A stretch of DNA of 64,000 nt from Candidatus Poribacteria bacterium (GTDB lineage Bacteria; Poribacteria; WGA-4E; WGA-3G), in NCBI GenBank assembly GCA_028821605.1, contig JAPPFM010000058.1, forward strand, positions 186,280 to 250,279, read 5' to 3'. Under the pieces are notes generated by a model. It ran no database searches and was not told the origin of the DNA. It was given only the letters and a program-made list of their open reading frames with translations. Both the position numbers and the translations under genes were made by a program. Shown here piece by piece: positions 34,663 to 43,862 of the stretch. Position 1 is the first letter of the stretch. Every line of letters begins with the position of its first letter.

Positions 34663-37154
34663 CAGATTATTTTTTGGAAATTACGCTGCAATCCCCACTA
34701 ACGTCCTCAGCTGGTGAAGGACGCGTTGGGTGGGTTGACCGAGATATTGCTTTTGACGATCTGGGGTTACCTATTCTTCCCGGAAGACGACTCAAAGGAT
34801 TATGGCGCGAAGCCTATCAAGACGTTGTCGATGCGTGGAAACAGTGTGATGAAGAATTAATACCAATACCAGCGGAAGACATTTTTGGTAAAGCAGGCGA
34901 AAAGCCTGATGATAGTAAATCCGGAATCCATCTCGGAAATGCTGAACTACACGAACCCAAAGCATCATCTTTGAAAGAATGGTTAAAATATTTACAGCAA
35001 CCGGGTGTTCAATCAAATCTTCATCCAGACGACGTTGTTCAACACTTTGCCGATGTACGATCACAAACGGCAATGGATCGGGAAACAGGGTCTGCCCTTG
35101 AAAATACCTTCCGTCTTACCCGGACCCTAAAAGCAGGTTGGGTATTTTGGGCACCGGTGCACTTTGTTGTACCGCCTGATGACGCGCTGCTCGCTGCGTT
35201 GGTTTTAGGAGCGGCTGCATTACAATACATGGGAACAGCGCGAACCCGTGGGCTCGGAAAGGTCCGTTGTCGTTTCATCTGTGGTTTGACGGAAAAAGTT
35301 TTGCATAGCGACACCCTCCCATCAATAGACAATGCAAGTACATCTCAATTGCCTCAAACATCAGAAACCGAAGATGTTGGAGTTGTAAATGAAGTAGAAG
35401 ATGTGAGACACATCCGTGAACAGACCCAATCATCAGAAAATCAAACAACTGATGCTCACTGTTCCTGTTGTTCAACATTTTCTCATTTACTACGCTATCG
35501 GTTGACTTTGAAAGAACCTGTGGTAATACCAGTGGTAGATGGCGACCCAAATACCATCGTAACCCGGCAAGACATCCCCGGAAGCCATATATGGGGAGTT
35601 GCTGCTTGGCACTACTTGCGTCAACCAAACCACAAACCGGCAGATGATGCATTTCGTCGTATCTTTCTTGATGGACATTTGCGTTTCTTGACAGCTTATC
35701 CAGAAGCAATTGATCCTGAGCAAAACCAAGAACTTACACGTACAATTCCTATACCTCACTCCATACGTAAATTCAAGGAAGATGCAAATAGCCTTGAGGA
35801 AGAGAAACTCGTAGATTTAGTAGAATCACCATCAACTGAGGAAGAAAAGAAAAAACCAAAAAAGCGATTGGAACGCCGCTACGGAATGATTTTGCAAGGG
35901 GACTTGAAGACGCGATTCGTCAAAACAGAACGTAATTACCACCATGCCCGCGCTGGTGACCGCCGCAAAGGACGCGCCCTTGAAAATGACGGTAACCTCT
36001 TTAGGTATGAAGCCATTCAAGCCAACCAGCCGTTTCAAGGTGCTGTTCTGGGTTCAAAAGATAATTTGGTGAAACTAAAAGAATGGTTATCAGGAGAATA
36101 CCCAATAAAAATTGGTAGATCGCGCAGTGCACAGTATGGAGAAACAGAATTTGAATGGATTGATGAGATACCCAAGGCGTTGAGTGATGTCTTTGCTGAA
36201 TGGAATGCATTCGTTGATCGAGAAGATTACGAGCCGGAGGACGAGCCACCGGTCCTTTCTGATGATCGTTTAATCCTTACAACCCTATCTCCACTACTGG
36301 CTGTCAACGATAACGGGCATCCGGATGCGCGTTTTCCCCTACGCGAATTAGCCAAAATGCTGGGAATAAAGGCATGTGAACTTAAACTATCATGCAGTTA
36401 CACCCGGACAGAGTTGATTAGTGGGTACCACAGCCACCTACGTTTACCGCACCACCAGTGGCAGGCCATCGCTGCTGGCAGCGTTTTTGTGTTTTGTGTA
36501 AAATCCTCATTCGACACAAAACGACTTTTGAAATTAGAACATAATGGCTTGGGATTGCGTAAGAACGAAGGTTTTGGACGGCTTGCAGTCAATCGTCAAG
36601 ATACGCTTGAGTTACAAAAAGAAACCCAACTTAACGACCCTAAATGTGACGTGCCAAATGGACAGATACCGCATGAAATTGAAAATATTCTCAAAGGTGT
36701 CGTGTTAAGATGTTGTTTAGCTGAGATACAGTCCCTTGCCATGCGTGCAGCCAGTACAATAATTGATCAGGCACGAGAGAATAGGCGGTTACCAAGCAAC
36801 GCACTCCTCGGACGATTCCGTTTGTTTCTCCAATGGGAAAACCTTAAGGAAAGTTCACCGGAATTGCTTAAATTAGGAAAGGAAAAACTACCAAATCATC
36901 AGATTGATATGCTTAATCACGGTATACCAGGATTACAAAACAGACTCACACTATTTGATTTATTTAAGCATATTTGGACTGAACGTGAGACTATAACTCG
37001 CCAATTGGCAAATAATCACGTTAAAGACTTTGTTGAATCTCGCTACAGCGACACTCAGGAAACCATAGTAAAGAAGTTGGTGGAAGCCAAAAGTGATGAA
37101 ATGTACAAAGTATTCTTCAATCATCTATTGACAGCATTACACCGTGCGTCATAA
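34659..37154 (+). CDS. Cas7-Cas5(Csx10)-Cas11-like fusion subunit of a type III-D effector
   Basis: 831 residues in three parts. Residues 1-210 are a Cas7-type RAMP: LQSPLTSSAGEGRV, PILPGRRLKGLWREA, and glycine-rich GTARTRGLGKV at 192-201, with D27/D29 at the place of the Csm3 catalytic Asp. After an acidic linker, residues 278 to about 640 are Csx10/Cas5-like: YRLTLKEPVVIPVV, DIPGSHIWGVAAW, and GLRKNEGFGRLAV. The remaining 170 or so residues are all-helical (EIENILKGVVLRCCLAEIQS onward), as expected for a Cas11-like small subunit. This order matches the Cas7-5-11 protein of III-Dv systems. It overlaps cas10 by four bases, implying translational coupling. Confidence 0.85.
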   Translation: MTDYFLEITLQSPLTSSAGEGRVGWVDRDIAFDDLGLPILPGRRLKGLWREAYQDVVDAWKQCDEELIPIPAEDIFGKAGEKPDDSKSGIHLGNAELHEPKASSLKEWLKYLQQPGVQSNLHPDDVVQHFADVRSQTAMDRETGSALENTFRLTRTLKAGWVFWAPVHFVVPPDDALLAALVLGAAALQYMGTARTRGLGKVRCRFICGLTEKVLHSDTLPSIDNASTSQLPQTSETEDVGVVNEVEDVRHIREQTQSSENQTTDAHCSCCSTFSHLLRYRLTLKEPVVIPVVDGDPNTIVTRQDIPGSHIWGVAAWHYLRQPNHKPADDAFRRIFLDGHLRFLTAYPEAIDPEQNQELTRTIPIPHSIRKFKEDANSLEEEKLVDLVESPSTEEEKKKPKKRLERRYGMILQGDLKTRFVKTERNYHHARAGDRRKGRALENDGNLFRYEAIQANQPFQGAVLGSKDNLVKLKEWLSGEYPIKIGRSRSAQYGETEFEWIDEIPKALSDVFAEWNAFVDREDYEPEDEPPVLSDDRLILTTLSPLLAVNDNGHPDARFPLRELAKMLGIKACELKLSCSYTRTELISGYHSHLRLPHHQWQAIAAGSVFVFCVKSSFDTKRLLKLEHNGLGLRKNEGFGRLAVNRQDTLELQKETQLNDPKCDVPNGQIPHEIENILKGVVLRCCLAEIQSLAMRAASTIIDQARENRRLPSNALLGRFRLFLQWENLKESSPELLKLGKEKLPNHQIDMLNHGIPGLQNRLTLFDLFKHIWTERETITRQLANNHVKDFVESRYSDTQETIVKKLVEAKSDEMYKVFFNHLLTALHRAS

Positions 37155-37190
37155 CGCAAGCCAACATCCACAGAATAAGGAGGCAACCCT

Positions 37191-38714
37191 ATGGAAAACA
37201 CGACTACCACCTCCACATCTACAGATAATGATGTTGTTGTGCGTCGGTTATATGCACGTGGCAAATGGAAACTTGATAGCGTAGCACACTTCGGTAGCCA
37301 TGAAACCGGTGTTGCGGACATGTGTCTCCTACAAGATGCTAATGGAAAACCCTTTATCCCAGGGGCATCCGTCGCCGGTGCCGCGCGAAGTTTCCTCGCT
37401 CGGAAGTGTTTAATTTGGACACAATATAAAGAAGGACTTGCAACAGAACCACGAGAACTTAAAGATTTCTTTGGTGGCGCGGATAAAGAGGATACCATGA
37501 GTCCCTTAATCGTTTCGGATGCCGCATGTGTATCGGAGAAAGTGAACAGAACAATCCGCGATGGTGTTAGCATAAATATAAAGTCGGGCACTGCAAAAAC
37601 AGGAGCGAAATATGATGTGGAGGTCGCTGAACGTGGAACTGAGTTTGAATTGTGTTTGGTATGTATTATACGTAGTGGAGATGACATAGACGGTATCAAA
37701 GACGGAGCAACAAAACCCAATTTAGAGGACATGTTTAGCGCACTGCTAAGAGCGTTTCAAGATGGCGATATCCGCCTGGGCGCGCGCACTCGGCGCGGTT
37801 ACGGGCGCGGCAAAGTAGAATCTTGGGAGATACGCGATTTGCAGATGGACAATCAAGAGGATGTCATGGCGTGGCTACGCGATGATCCGTGGTCCCAACC
37901 TAATAGCGACTTAGAACCAGAACCATTACAAACCGACCAGAGATGCTACTTCCGCATTGAGGCGGACTTTGAACTCCGCTCATCACTGTTAATCCGGAGT
38001 GTATCTGGAGAACCAGAAGACCCTGATATGGTCCATTTACAGTCTGATGGCAAACCTGTTATCCCCGGCACCTCATTTGCGGGTGCGTTCCGACAGCGCG
38101 CGACGCTAATCGCAAACACAATTGGCTTCCCTGAAAAAGCAGTGGAAAAGATGTTTGGGTTTGTCCATAAAAAAAATAGCAACAACTCACAGGAACCCAC
38201 TTCGCAGGCAAGCCGAGTATTAATTGAGGAACGTCTGGTAAAGAATGTAGAAATGCGATGGCAGCATCGCGTTGCGATTGATCGTTTTACCGGTGGCAGT
38301 TTACAAAGTGCCTTGTTTGATGAGAAACCGGTTTATCCCCTCTCACTCAAAGAACCCGAGCCGAATATACGATTGAGACTTGCATTAGAAGAATCAGAAA
38401 AGGCAGAGATAGGTTTGCTACTCCTCACATTACGTGACTTCTGGTATGGGCACACCGCCATCGGTGGAGAGACAAGCAACGGACGCGGTACACTCCAAGG
38501 CATCAAAGCGCAATTGAAATATAAATATTCAGACTCCCCTGTTCCTAAAGTTTGGAGATTGTCGCACGACAACGATAACAAACGTATGACAATTGAAAGT
38601 GATGATGACGGATTCCTCCAATCCTGCGTTACAGATGCACAAAACTACTCTAATCGCCCTTCAGGATCGCGGCGACCTAAGAAGAATGGCGGGGAGGATT
38701 CCGATGCCGAATAG
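37191..38714 (+). CDS. Double Cas7 (Cas7-2x) subunit of a type III-D effector
   Basis: 507 residues holding two Csm3-like RAMP domains, about 18-215 and 252-450. Each has a catalytic-type Asp (D43 in TGVADMCLL; D279 or D277 in EDPDMVHL), an IPG-A/T-S-x-AGA-x-R block, a matching thumb segment (RDGVSINIKSGTA and HRVAIDRFTGGS) and a glycine-rich end (TRRGYGRGKVE; GGETSNGRGTL). In a type III backbone each Cas7 cleaves target RNA at six-base steps. The tandem fusion is the arrangement of III-Dv Cas7-2x. AAGGAGG lies just upstream of the ATG. It overlaps csx19 by 11 bases. Confidence 0.88.
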   Translation: MENTTTTSTSTDNDVVVRRLYARGKWKLDSVAHFGSHETGVADMCLLQDANGKPFIPGASVAGAARSFLARKCLIWTQYKEGLATEPRELKDFFGGADKEDTMSPLIVSDAACVSEKVNRTIRDGVSINIKSGTAKTGAKYDVEVAERGTEFELCLVCIIRSGDDIDGIKDGATKPNLEDMFSALLRAFQDGDIRLGARTRRGYGRGKVESWEIRDLQMDNQEDVMAWLRDDPWSQPNSDLEPEPLQTDQRCYFRIEADFELRSSLLIRSVSGEPEDPDMVHLQSDGKPVIPGTSFAGAFRQRATLIANTIGFPEKAVEKMFGFVHKKNSNNSQEPTSQASRVLIEERLVKNVEMRWQHRVAIDRFTGGSLQSALFDEKPVYPLSLKEPEPNIRLRLALEESEKAEIGLLLLTLRDFWYGHTAIGGETSNGRGTLQGIKAQLKYKYSDSPVPKVWRLSHDNDNKRMTIESDDDGFLQSCVTDAQNYSNRPSGSRRPKKNGGEDSDAE

Positions 38715-39279
38715 AACGTCTATAGAACTCAATAAGTCGTGGATTTGTGAACGCTTATGTCATGTAACCAACATAGAAACTAAAAAAGTTGCGTGGGTTT
38801 TGGTGCAGGAACCAGGGTTTATCGGATTTGGTGTAGCGTCTCCAAATGAAATCTGCTGGCCCCCATATCTTAAAAAATTGGACTGGGAATTGGTGAGCGA
38901 TCTACGACTGTTCGGTGAAAAAGGGGAATGGCACATTTGGCGCGATTGGGATGGAAAGCATTATGCCCGGTTGCTGGAAGTGAAAAATATCAACGACGCA
39001 CTCACAGAATACCACGTCCTGTGGGGCACCGACGTTAAATGCACTCAGACACACTGGGTAAAATTGCGAGAAGAGCGAGGGGCAGAAATCTGGATACCAC
39101 CGTTGAAGGATGTAAAATTGACAGAAAAGGACTTGCCCCTACGGCTAGAACTCAAACAAATAGTAGACTATGATCCTAAATACCATTTGGCAGGGATTGT
39201 TGATGCCGCCTTTGTAAGTCTTGTTCGCAAGTCCTGCAAAGAACCATTGTTACCAGATCTTTCCCTACTCTGCTCATAG
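38704..39279 (+). CDS. csx19: Csx19 (TIGR03984 family), type III-D subunit
   Basis: 191 residues from the ATG at 38704, chosen because GGGGAGG lies seven bases upstream; the frame is open further back only within the preceding gene. The block LRLFGEKGEWHIWRDWDGKHYARLLEV, the YHVLWGTDV strand and the late LRLELKQIVDYDP fit TIGR03984/Csx19, a type III-D-specific protein that packs against Cas10. Its presence, with Csx10-like Cas5, places the locus in subtype III-D. Stop and the start of cas6 are two bases apart. Confidence 0.82.
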   Translation: MPNRTSIELNKSWICERLCHVTNIETKKVAWVLVQEPGFIGFGVASPNEICWPPYLKKLDWELVSDLRLFGEKGEWHIWRDWDGKHYARLLEVKNINDALTEYHVLWGTDVKCTQTHWVKLREERGAEIWIPPLKDVKLTEKDLPLRLELKQIVDYDPKYHLAGIVDAAFVSLVRKSCKEPLLPDLSLLCS

Positions 39280-39281
39280 CC

Positions 39282-40250
39282 ATGCTCCAAAACTTCCGCT
39301 TCGCACGCTACCGATTCACCTACACCGTCCAAGAACCGCTGAAGATGCCACAACACAAAGGCAACGTCTTCCGCAGCCGATTCGGATACATCCTGCGCCA
39401 TATCGCTTGCAGCGGCGATGAAAACCGATGCGAGACGAGTTGTCAGTCTCCAGAACGGTGTGTGTATTCCAAATGCTTTGAAACACCAGTACCAGACAAT
39501 AGTCCAATGTTACGCGGTCAGCCGTATGCCCCGCATCCCTTCGTCCTTGAACCACCGCGTACCGGGAAATTGGACTATGCACCGGGTGACACGTTCGCTT
39601 GCAACATGGTACTTATCGGCGAGGCAATCAACCTATTGCCGTGGATTGTGCTAACCTTTCAGGAGATGGGTAAGCGACGCATCGGGCTACAAGGCAAACG
39701 CGGGCAGTGTCAACTTGATAAAGTCGAAAGCTTGTCCGCACACGGTCACGACCAAGCACAGACAATCTTCACCGCAGAAACCGAGATGTTGACAGATGAT
39801 GGACTGATTCTCCGGTTTGACGATGTGATGCCCGCTGCGCCCCACGTCATGGACGAGATTGAACTGGCGTTTCTCACACCCACGAGTATCAAGGTCAACG
39901 GGAAGTGGACGAGCAATTTGACGTTTGAACACCTCATCCGTAATCTGCTCCGCCGCATCCGTTTCCTGAGTTATTTCCACTGCGGCAAAGACCTGGACGT
40001 GGATGCCCACGGTTTAATTGCGGCATCTACCTCGGTCGCGCATACCTCTCGCCTGGATTGGCTCAGAAAGGATCGGTATTCTTACCGTGCGGAGAAATCC
40101 GTGCCTATGGGTGGGTTTATCGGGAAAATCCGTTTTTCAGGAAAATTAGAGCCGTTTTTGCCGTTCATCTATCTTGGCGAGTATCTGCACATCGGGCATC
40201 ATACGGCGTTTGGACATGGACAGTATCGTATAAATTGCAATAAATCATAG
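39282..40250 (+). CDS. cas6: Cas6 pre-crRNA endoribonuclease
   Basis: 322 residues with two RAMP-type ferredoxin folds. Landmarks are FRFARYRFTYTVQEPL at the start, KGNVFRSRFGYILRHIACSG, a cysteine-rich stretch C-x-T-x-C...C-V-Y-S-K-C at about 47-62 usual in this Cas6 branch, and the C-terminal glycine-rich LHIGHHTAFGHGQYRI. Cas6 cuts the repeat RNA at the base of its hairpin, leaving an 8-base ATTGAAAC-type 5' handle. The His-rich glycine loop and upstream His residues are candidate catalytic groups. It ends the effector operon. Confidence 0.9.
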   Translation: MLQNFRFARYRFTYTVQEPLKMPQHKGNVFRSRFGYILRHIACSGDENRCETSCQSPERCVYSKCFETPVPDNSPMLRGQPYAPHPFVLEPPRTGKLDYAPGDTFACNMVLIGEAINLLPWIVLTFQEMGKRRIGLQGKRGQCQLDKVESLSAHGHDQAQTIFTAETEMLTDDGLILRFDDVMPAAPHVMDEIELAFLTPTSIKVNGKWTSNLTFEHLIRNLLRRIRFLSYFHCGKDLDVDAHGLIAASTSVAHTSRLDWLRKDRYSYRAEKSVPMGGFIGKIRFSGKLEPFLPFIYLGEYLHIGHHTAFGHGQYRINCNKS

Positions 40251-40370
40251 GACAGAATAAACACCGAACGCTCGTATAACATTCGATGTCGATTCCTCGC
40301 ACAGTAGCAGACTTCAATCAAGAAGACCCGATAATCCGCGAAATCCGTGTCATCCGCGACAATCCGTGAT

Positions 40371-40589
40371 TCAGACAAACTTCTCAAACCAATTGAGAAT
40401 TTCGGCATGTTTCACAATACCGAAACAGATAAGAATCACAAAAATGATGGCGATCCAGATGACCAAGCGGAACGCCCGTTTGATGATCCCTATTATGAGA
40501 AATATAGCGAATACGGCGGCAATTGTCAAAAATAGTGGAGAACTGATAAATTCAGGCATAACACACCCAGTTCGTAGTAGGGAAACCAT
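40371..40589 (-). CDS. Possible small two-span membrane protein antisense to the cas genes
   Basis: 72 residues (62 from the internal ATG at 40559). Two hydrophobic stretches, FLTIAAVFAIFLIIGII and LVIWIAIIFVILICFGIV, are separated by KRAFR, giving a clear helical-hairpin membrane protein. It is read against the flow of the operon, in the 370-base gap between cas6 and cas2. No convincing ribosome-binding site precedes either start, so it may be chance. If real it could be a membrane ancillary protein of the type III system. Confidence 0.35.
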   Translation of the reverse strand: MVSLLRTGCVMPEFISSPLFLTIAAVFAIFLIIGIIKRAFRLVIWIAIIFVILICFGIVKHAEILNWFEKFV

Positions 40590-40619
40590 TCATTGCCCGT
40601 TCACGTAGAGGTTCATTTC

Positions 40620-40895
40620 ATGTTCTATGTTATCTCTTACGATATTCCAGACGACAAGCGACGCAACCAACTTGCCAAAGTGCTCAAAGGGTTCGGCACC
40701 CGCGTCCAATACAGCGTATTTGAAGCGCATCTGAGTCGGACACAGTACGCGGAGCTCAAGCGCGCGGTTACCCATGTTATCAATCTTTCCGAAGACTCGG
40801 TTCGATACTACGTGTTGTGTGGTGCCTGTACTGGACGCATTGAAGTACCCGCCATCGGTGAAATAACATCGGAGCCCAAGACAATTGTTGTTTAA
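40620..40895 (+). CDS. cas2: Cas2
   Basis: 91 residues from the ATG at 40620, chosen because the family start MFYVISYDIPDDKRRNQLAK falls there and AGAGG lies upstream. The ferredoxin-like fold is complete: first strand with the conserved Asp (YDIPDD), KVLKGFGTRVQYSVFEAHL, then the strand SVRYYVLCGACT. Cas2 dimers bridge Cas1 dimers in the spacer-integration complex. It is separated from cas1 by 4.7 kb of other sequence, which is unusual. Confidence 0.93.
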   Translation: MFYVISYDIPDDKRRNQLAKVLKGFGTRVQYSVFEAHLSRTQYAELKRAVTHVINLSEDSVRYYVLCGACTGRIEVPAIGEITSEPKTIVV

Positions 40896-41007
40896 CACTA
40901 AAGAGTATGGTGAGATTTTAGTTCGTCTCACTCTGAATTAAGAACTTATTACGGTTCCTACTACAATTATGGCAAATTAGGCCACAAAGACAATTAGGAG
41001 AAAGAAT

Positions 41008-41481
41008 ATGAGAAAACTTTCTGAAGTCGGCATCCGAACAGAAGCTTCAAAACTCGTAAGTTTACTTCAGGCTTCTGAGGATCCCGATGAATGGGCACAT
41101 ATATCAACAGAACTTATTCCAATACTAATAGCATATTGGGATGAACATCCACATAGTGCGATGGAGATGTTAGAGATAACTGTAAACAACCTGTCTATAG
41201 AGTTAGCAAAACCACTCGTCCGTGAAGTTATATTGGCTTGGAGGAACAAACCTGACTACAATCCCGATGCAGGAGGCAATGCGGACCATTGCTATTTATC
41301 AGCACTTATTCTATCGGATAACTTTGACCTTGCAGAGTACCCATGGGTAGAAAGAGTGCTACCTAAGACTTTGAACAAGGAGCTAAACTACAAAAGGGAG
41401 ATGCGAGATTATGATCGTAAATTCGCTCTGCTTAAAACTGTTCAATATGCATCTCGGGAATCCTCAAGACTTCCAGAGTAA
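41008..41481 (+). CDS. Hypothetical helical protein downstream of cas2
   Basis: 157 residues, predicted mostly helical with several Trp/Asp/Glu-rich turns (SLLQASEDPDEWAHISTEL, PILIAYWDEHPHSAMEML, ILAWRNKPDYNPDAGGN). There is no signal peptide, membrane span or known catalytic motif. A ribosome-binding site (TTAGGAGAAAGAAT) precedes the ATG. I do not recognise it. Its position inside the CRISPR island, on the same strand, makes it a candidate accessory gene but proves nothing. Confidence 0.6.
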   Translation: MRKLSEVGIRTEASKLVSLLQASEDPDEWAHISTELIPILIAYWDEHPHSAMEMLEITVNNLSIELAKPLVREVILAWRNKPDYNPDAGGNADHCYLSALILSDNFDLAEYPWVERVLPKTLNKELNYKREMRDYDRKFALLKTVQYASRESSRLPE

Positions 41482-41868
41482 TCATGCAGCTTCGCCAAGT
41501 TTATGTGATGAACTTCCGAAAACGCCACGCCCGCAAAAGGTTGTTGCTACAAATTATCTATGAGCAAAACCTCATCTCGTAAAGGGGATTATGCTCAGGG
41601 ACCACTCCTATGCACAATCTAATACCATTTCTAATTGAATACCTTTCAATGGGAAATTTGTAGCATAAACTTTTAGTTTGTGCAACCGTGTGCCTTTCAG
41701 AAAAGTTGTTCATGCGATATTTATTTTCAGAAATGGTATAACAGATTATGCTACAGCTGTCTATAGTTTGGACAATTCATATCCGATTGAGGTAGAGTTT
41801 CCAAGGAGCCGTAGATTTTTCTACGAGTCACACATCTCTATGGAACTCACTGAAAAACGCTGCACACT
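41482..41868. other. Non-coding stretch with an 11-bp inverted pair
   Basis: No gene is supported here. ATACCATTTCT at 41622-41632 and AGAAATGGTAT at 41729-41739 are perfect inverted repeats about 96 bases apart, with a second palindrome-like run GCATAAACTTTTAGTTTGTGC-type between them. It resembles the ends of another small element. Confidence 0.4.
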
Positions 41869-42096
41869 GTAGGTTGGGTTGAACGGAGCCCTCCAAAACA
41901 CCAGACATAGACAATCCGCTTTGGCATATAGGAGATCCGTGAACATCCCAAGCTCCCAGTGAAACCCAACGATGTTTCTGAAAGCGGTGTGTTTGTTAGG
42001 TTTCGCTCTCTCTATTTATAGGAAGAGCGTATTAGCCAGCTGCGGTTTGGGTAGAACAGAAGGGGACCGAAGTTTTACCGCTCAACTCAACCTACG
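41869..42096. mobile_element. 230-bp MITE-like element, copy 3
   Basis: It starts TGTAGGTTGGGTTGAACGGA and ends CTCAACTCAACCTACG. The inner inverted motifs GTGAAACCCAACG and GTTAGGTTTCGCT are present. About 45 bases to its right (TACAAGAAATTGCCCAAATT) are shared with the flank of copy 4, so these two copies are closest relatives. Both lie within the CRISPR island. Confidence 0.82.
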
Positions 42097-42150
42097 GGTA
42101 CCTTGAGGGTTAATTACTACAAGAAATTGCCCAAATTATAGTACAGCTGT

Positions 42151-43782
42151 TCATCCAACCTTCTCCCTCGCCTCCAAGACCTTATCAACAACAGTTTTGA
42201 CATCGGCTTCATCGACAAACGGAGATAGGATATATGATTTCAAAGCGACGATCGGTTCTTGGTATGTTGTCTGTCGATAGCATTCGGTTGTGGAAATGAC
42301 CACACCTCTACCCTCCATCGCCTCCGAATGCACGTAGTCAAAGATTTTGCGGTTGTATTCGTTATGCGCCCGCAAACTCTCGCGATACGCGGCATCCTCA
42401 AATTCTTGGCGTTTGATTGAGAAGGTGTCCACCGCCTCCGGATAAGCACGGAAAAGGGTGACGGTTCCAAAGTTGTCTCGGTTCAGCACGGTGGTACCCG
42501 CATGTCCTTCCAGATGTTCCCGCAGGAGTTGTGTCATTTCAACGATGTGTCCGATGATGACTCGTAAGCCTTGTTCCCCGAACAATCGGAGATTCGCAAG
42601 GGCTGCAAGGGGCCCCGTCCCCGCTCTGGAGGTTTCAAGGGTATACATGCCAGGGCGATGTTCCCCGAAGTGATAAAGATACGGCATCTGTTCCGGATGA
42701 CGCTTCACCAAATTGAGATCCTCTCGATTTTTGACGAGGACGAGACTGGAGATATAAGGCGTAAAGCCCGTCTTATGAAAGTCGATCCCGATGGAATCCG
42801 CGAGGGATAGGTGCTGTATACGTCGGCACGCGCCCGCCAAAGCTCGAACGGTACGCGGGCGGAAGTCTAAGGGGTTCCCCTCAAGATCATAGTCGTTAAA
42901 TACCGACCATGCCCATCCGATAACCGCATCGGCGTGAACGTGCGGTCGGTAGTCGAGTTGGAACTCATCAACGAGTGTATCACGTAACGCCACAATGCTC
43001 TCTAAATCGTCCAATCCGAAGGCATCCGTGGTTCCCAATGTCGCAATGATCGCAGCGATCTTTTTCCCGTTTGTGAGTGCTTCCCGAACCGCTTGTTCCA
43101 ATTGGGCGAGGTCGATTTCGTTGTCATCAGTTGTTGGTATTGTAACCAGATTGTTCGTTCCCATGCCGAGCCAACCGACAATGTTCGTTGCACAATAGTG
43201 GCCGGCATCTGATACAAACACAACTGCCTCTTCAGGTGTCCCGTTTTGCATCGTTCCCGGGCACGCCTTTTCTAAACCGAGTTTCACCCCGTAGAGTGTC
43301 GTTCCAGTACCGCCAAAGGTAAACACACCACTTGCCTTTTCCGCGTCATATCCGACCATTTTCGCCGTCATCCCAACGACTTCAACTTCAGCCAATGCCA
43401 CCAAATGACTATATTCATCCCAAGCGATATTAGGGTTGTATAGCGAAGCAATCAGTACACCAATCACACTTGGAATTGTCGTCGGTGGGATAACGTTCTG
43501 TTGTGTCCGAGGATGCCCGAAGATCGTCATCCCTCGGAGGTAACCGATGAGCTCAGCCGTGACATCCTCAACCGAGGACATAGCGTCCGGTAAAGTCGTG
43601 TGCTGTGCCGCATCAAAATCAGCGGAGACAATACTATCGAGCATCGGCAGATGTGTTTTGAGCGCGTCAACCTGGTCCAACGCACGCATGATGGAATGCA
43701 CGAAATAGGAATCATGTATCGGGTCAGATGTAGGTTGAGGGAAGGCAAGTCTAATGTTCTGTAAAATATCGCGGTAGTTCAC
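42151..43782 (-). CDS. PLP-dependent group II decarboxylase (glutamate/aromatic amino acid decarboxylase-like)
   Basis: 543 residues from the GTG at 43782, which has GGAGA ten bases upstream and lies 45 bases inside the likely transcript start. An upstream GTG at 43827 falls on the predicted start itself. Family landmarks are FTFGGTGTTLYGVKLGLEKA, VFVSDAGHYCATNIVGWLG, HADAVIGWAW (PLP-contacting Asp) and the Schiff-base Lys in SIGIDFHKTGFTPY. It should decarboxylate an amino acid in the cytosol; substrate unknown. It is read against the cas genes, between the effector and RT-Cas1 parts, and has its own promoter, so it is probably a passenger. Confidence 0.88.
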   Translation of the reverse strand: MNYRDILQNIRLAFPQPTSDPIHDSYFVHSIMRALDQVDALKTHLPMLDSIVSADFDAAQHTTLPDAMSSVEDVTAELIGYLRGMTIFGHPRTQQNVIPPTTIPSVIGVLIASLYNPNIAWDEYSHLVALAEVEVVGMTAKMVGYDAEKASGVFTFGGTGTTLYGVKLGLEKACPGTMQNGTPEEAVVFVSDAGHYCATNIVGWLGMGTNNLVTIPTTDDNEIDLAQLEQAVREALTNGKKIAAIIATLGTTDAFGLDDLESIVALRDTLVDEFQLDYRPHVHADAVIGWAWSVFNDYDLEGNPLDFRPRTVRALAGACRRIQHLSLADSIGIDFHKTGFTPYISSLVLVKNREDLNLVKRHPEQMPYLYHFGEHRPGMYTLETSRAGTGPLAALANLRLFGEQGLRVIIGHIVEMTQLLREHLEGHAGTTVLNRDNFGTVTLFRAYPEAVDTFSIKRQEFEDAAYRESLRAHNEYNRKIFDYVHSEAMEGRGVVISTTECYRQTTYQEPIVALKSYILSPFVDEADVKTVVDKVLEAREKVG

Positions 43783-43833
43783 GTTTTTTCTGTCTCCATT
43801 ATTAGCATTTAAGTATTGGCTCGGCACGATTGA

Positions 43834-43862
43834 ATTATACGCTACTTCCCCAGAGAAATCAA
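43834..43862 (-). promoter_or_regulatory. Promoter of the PLP decarboxylase
   Basis: On the minus strand TTGATT (43862-43857), 17 bases, then TATAAT (43839-43834). This supports the downstream GTG at 43782 as the start of translation. Confidence 0.65.

Noticed and set aside
34659-38714. Type III-E (single-chain Cas7-11) effector.
   Set aside because: The Cas7 domains are spread over three genes and Cas10, Csx19 and Csx10-like domains are present, which fits III-D.
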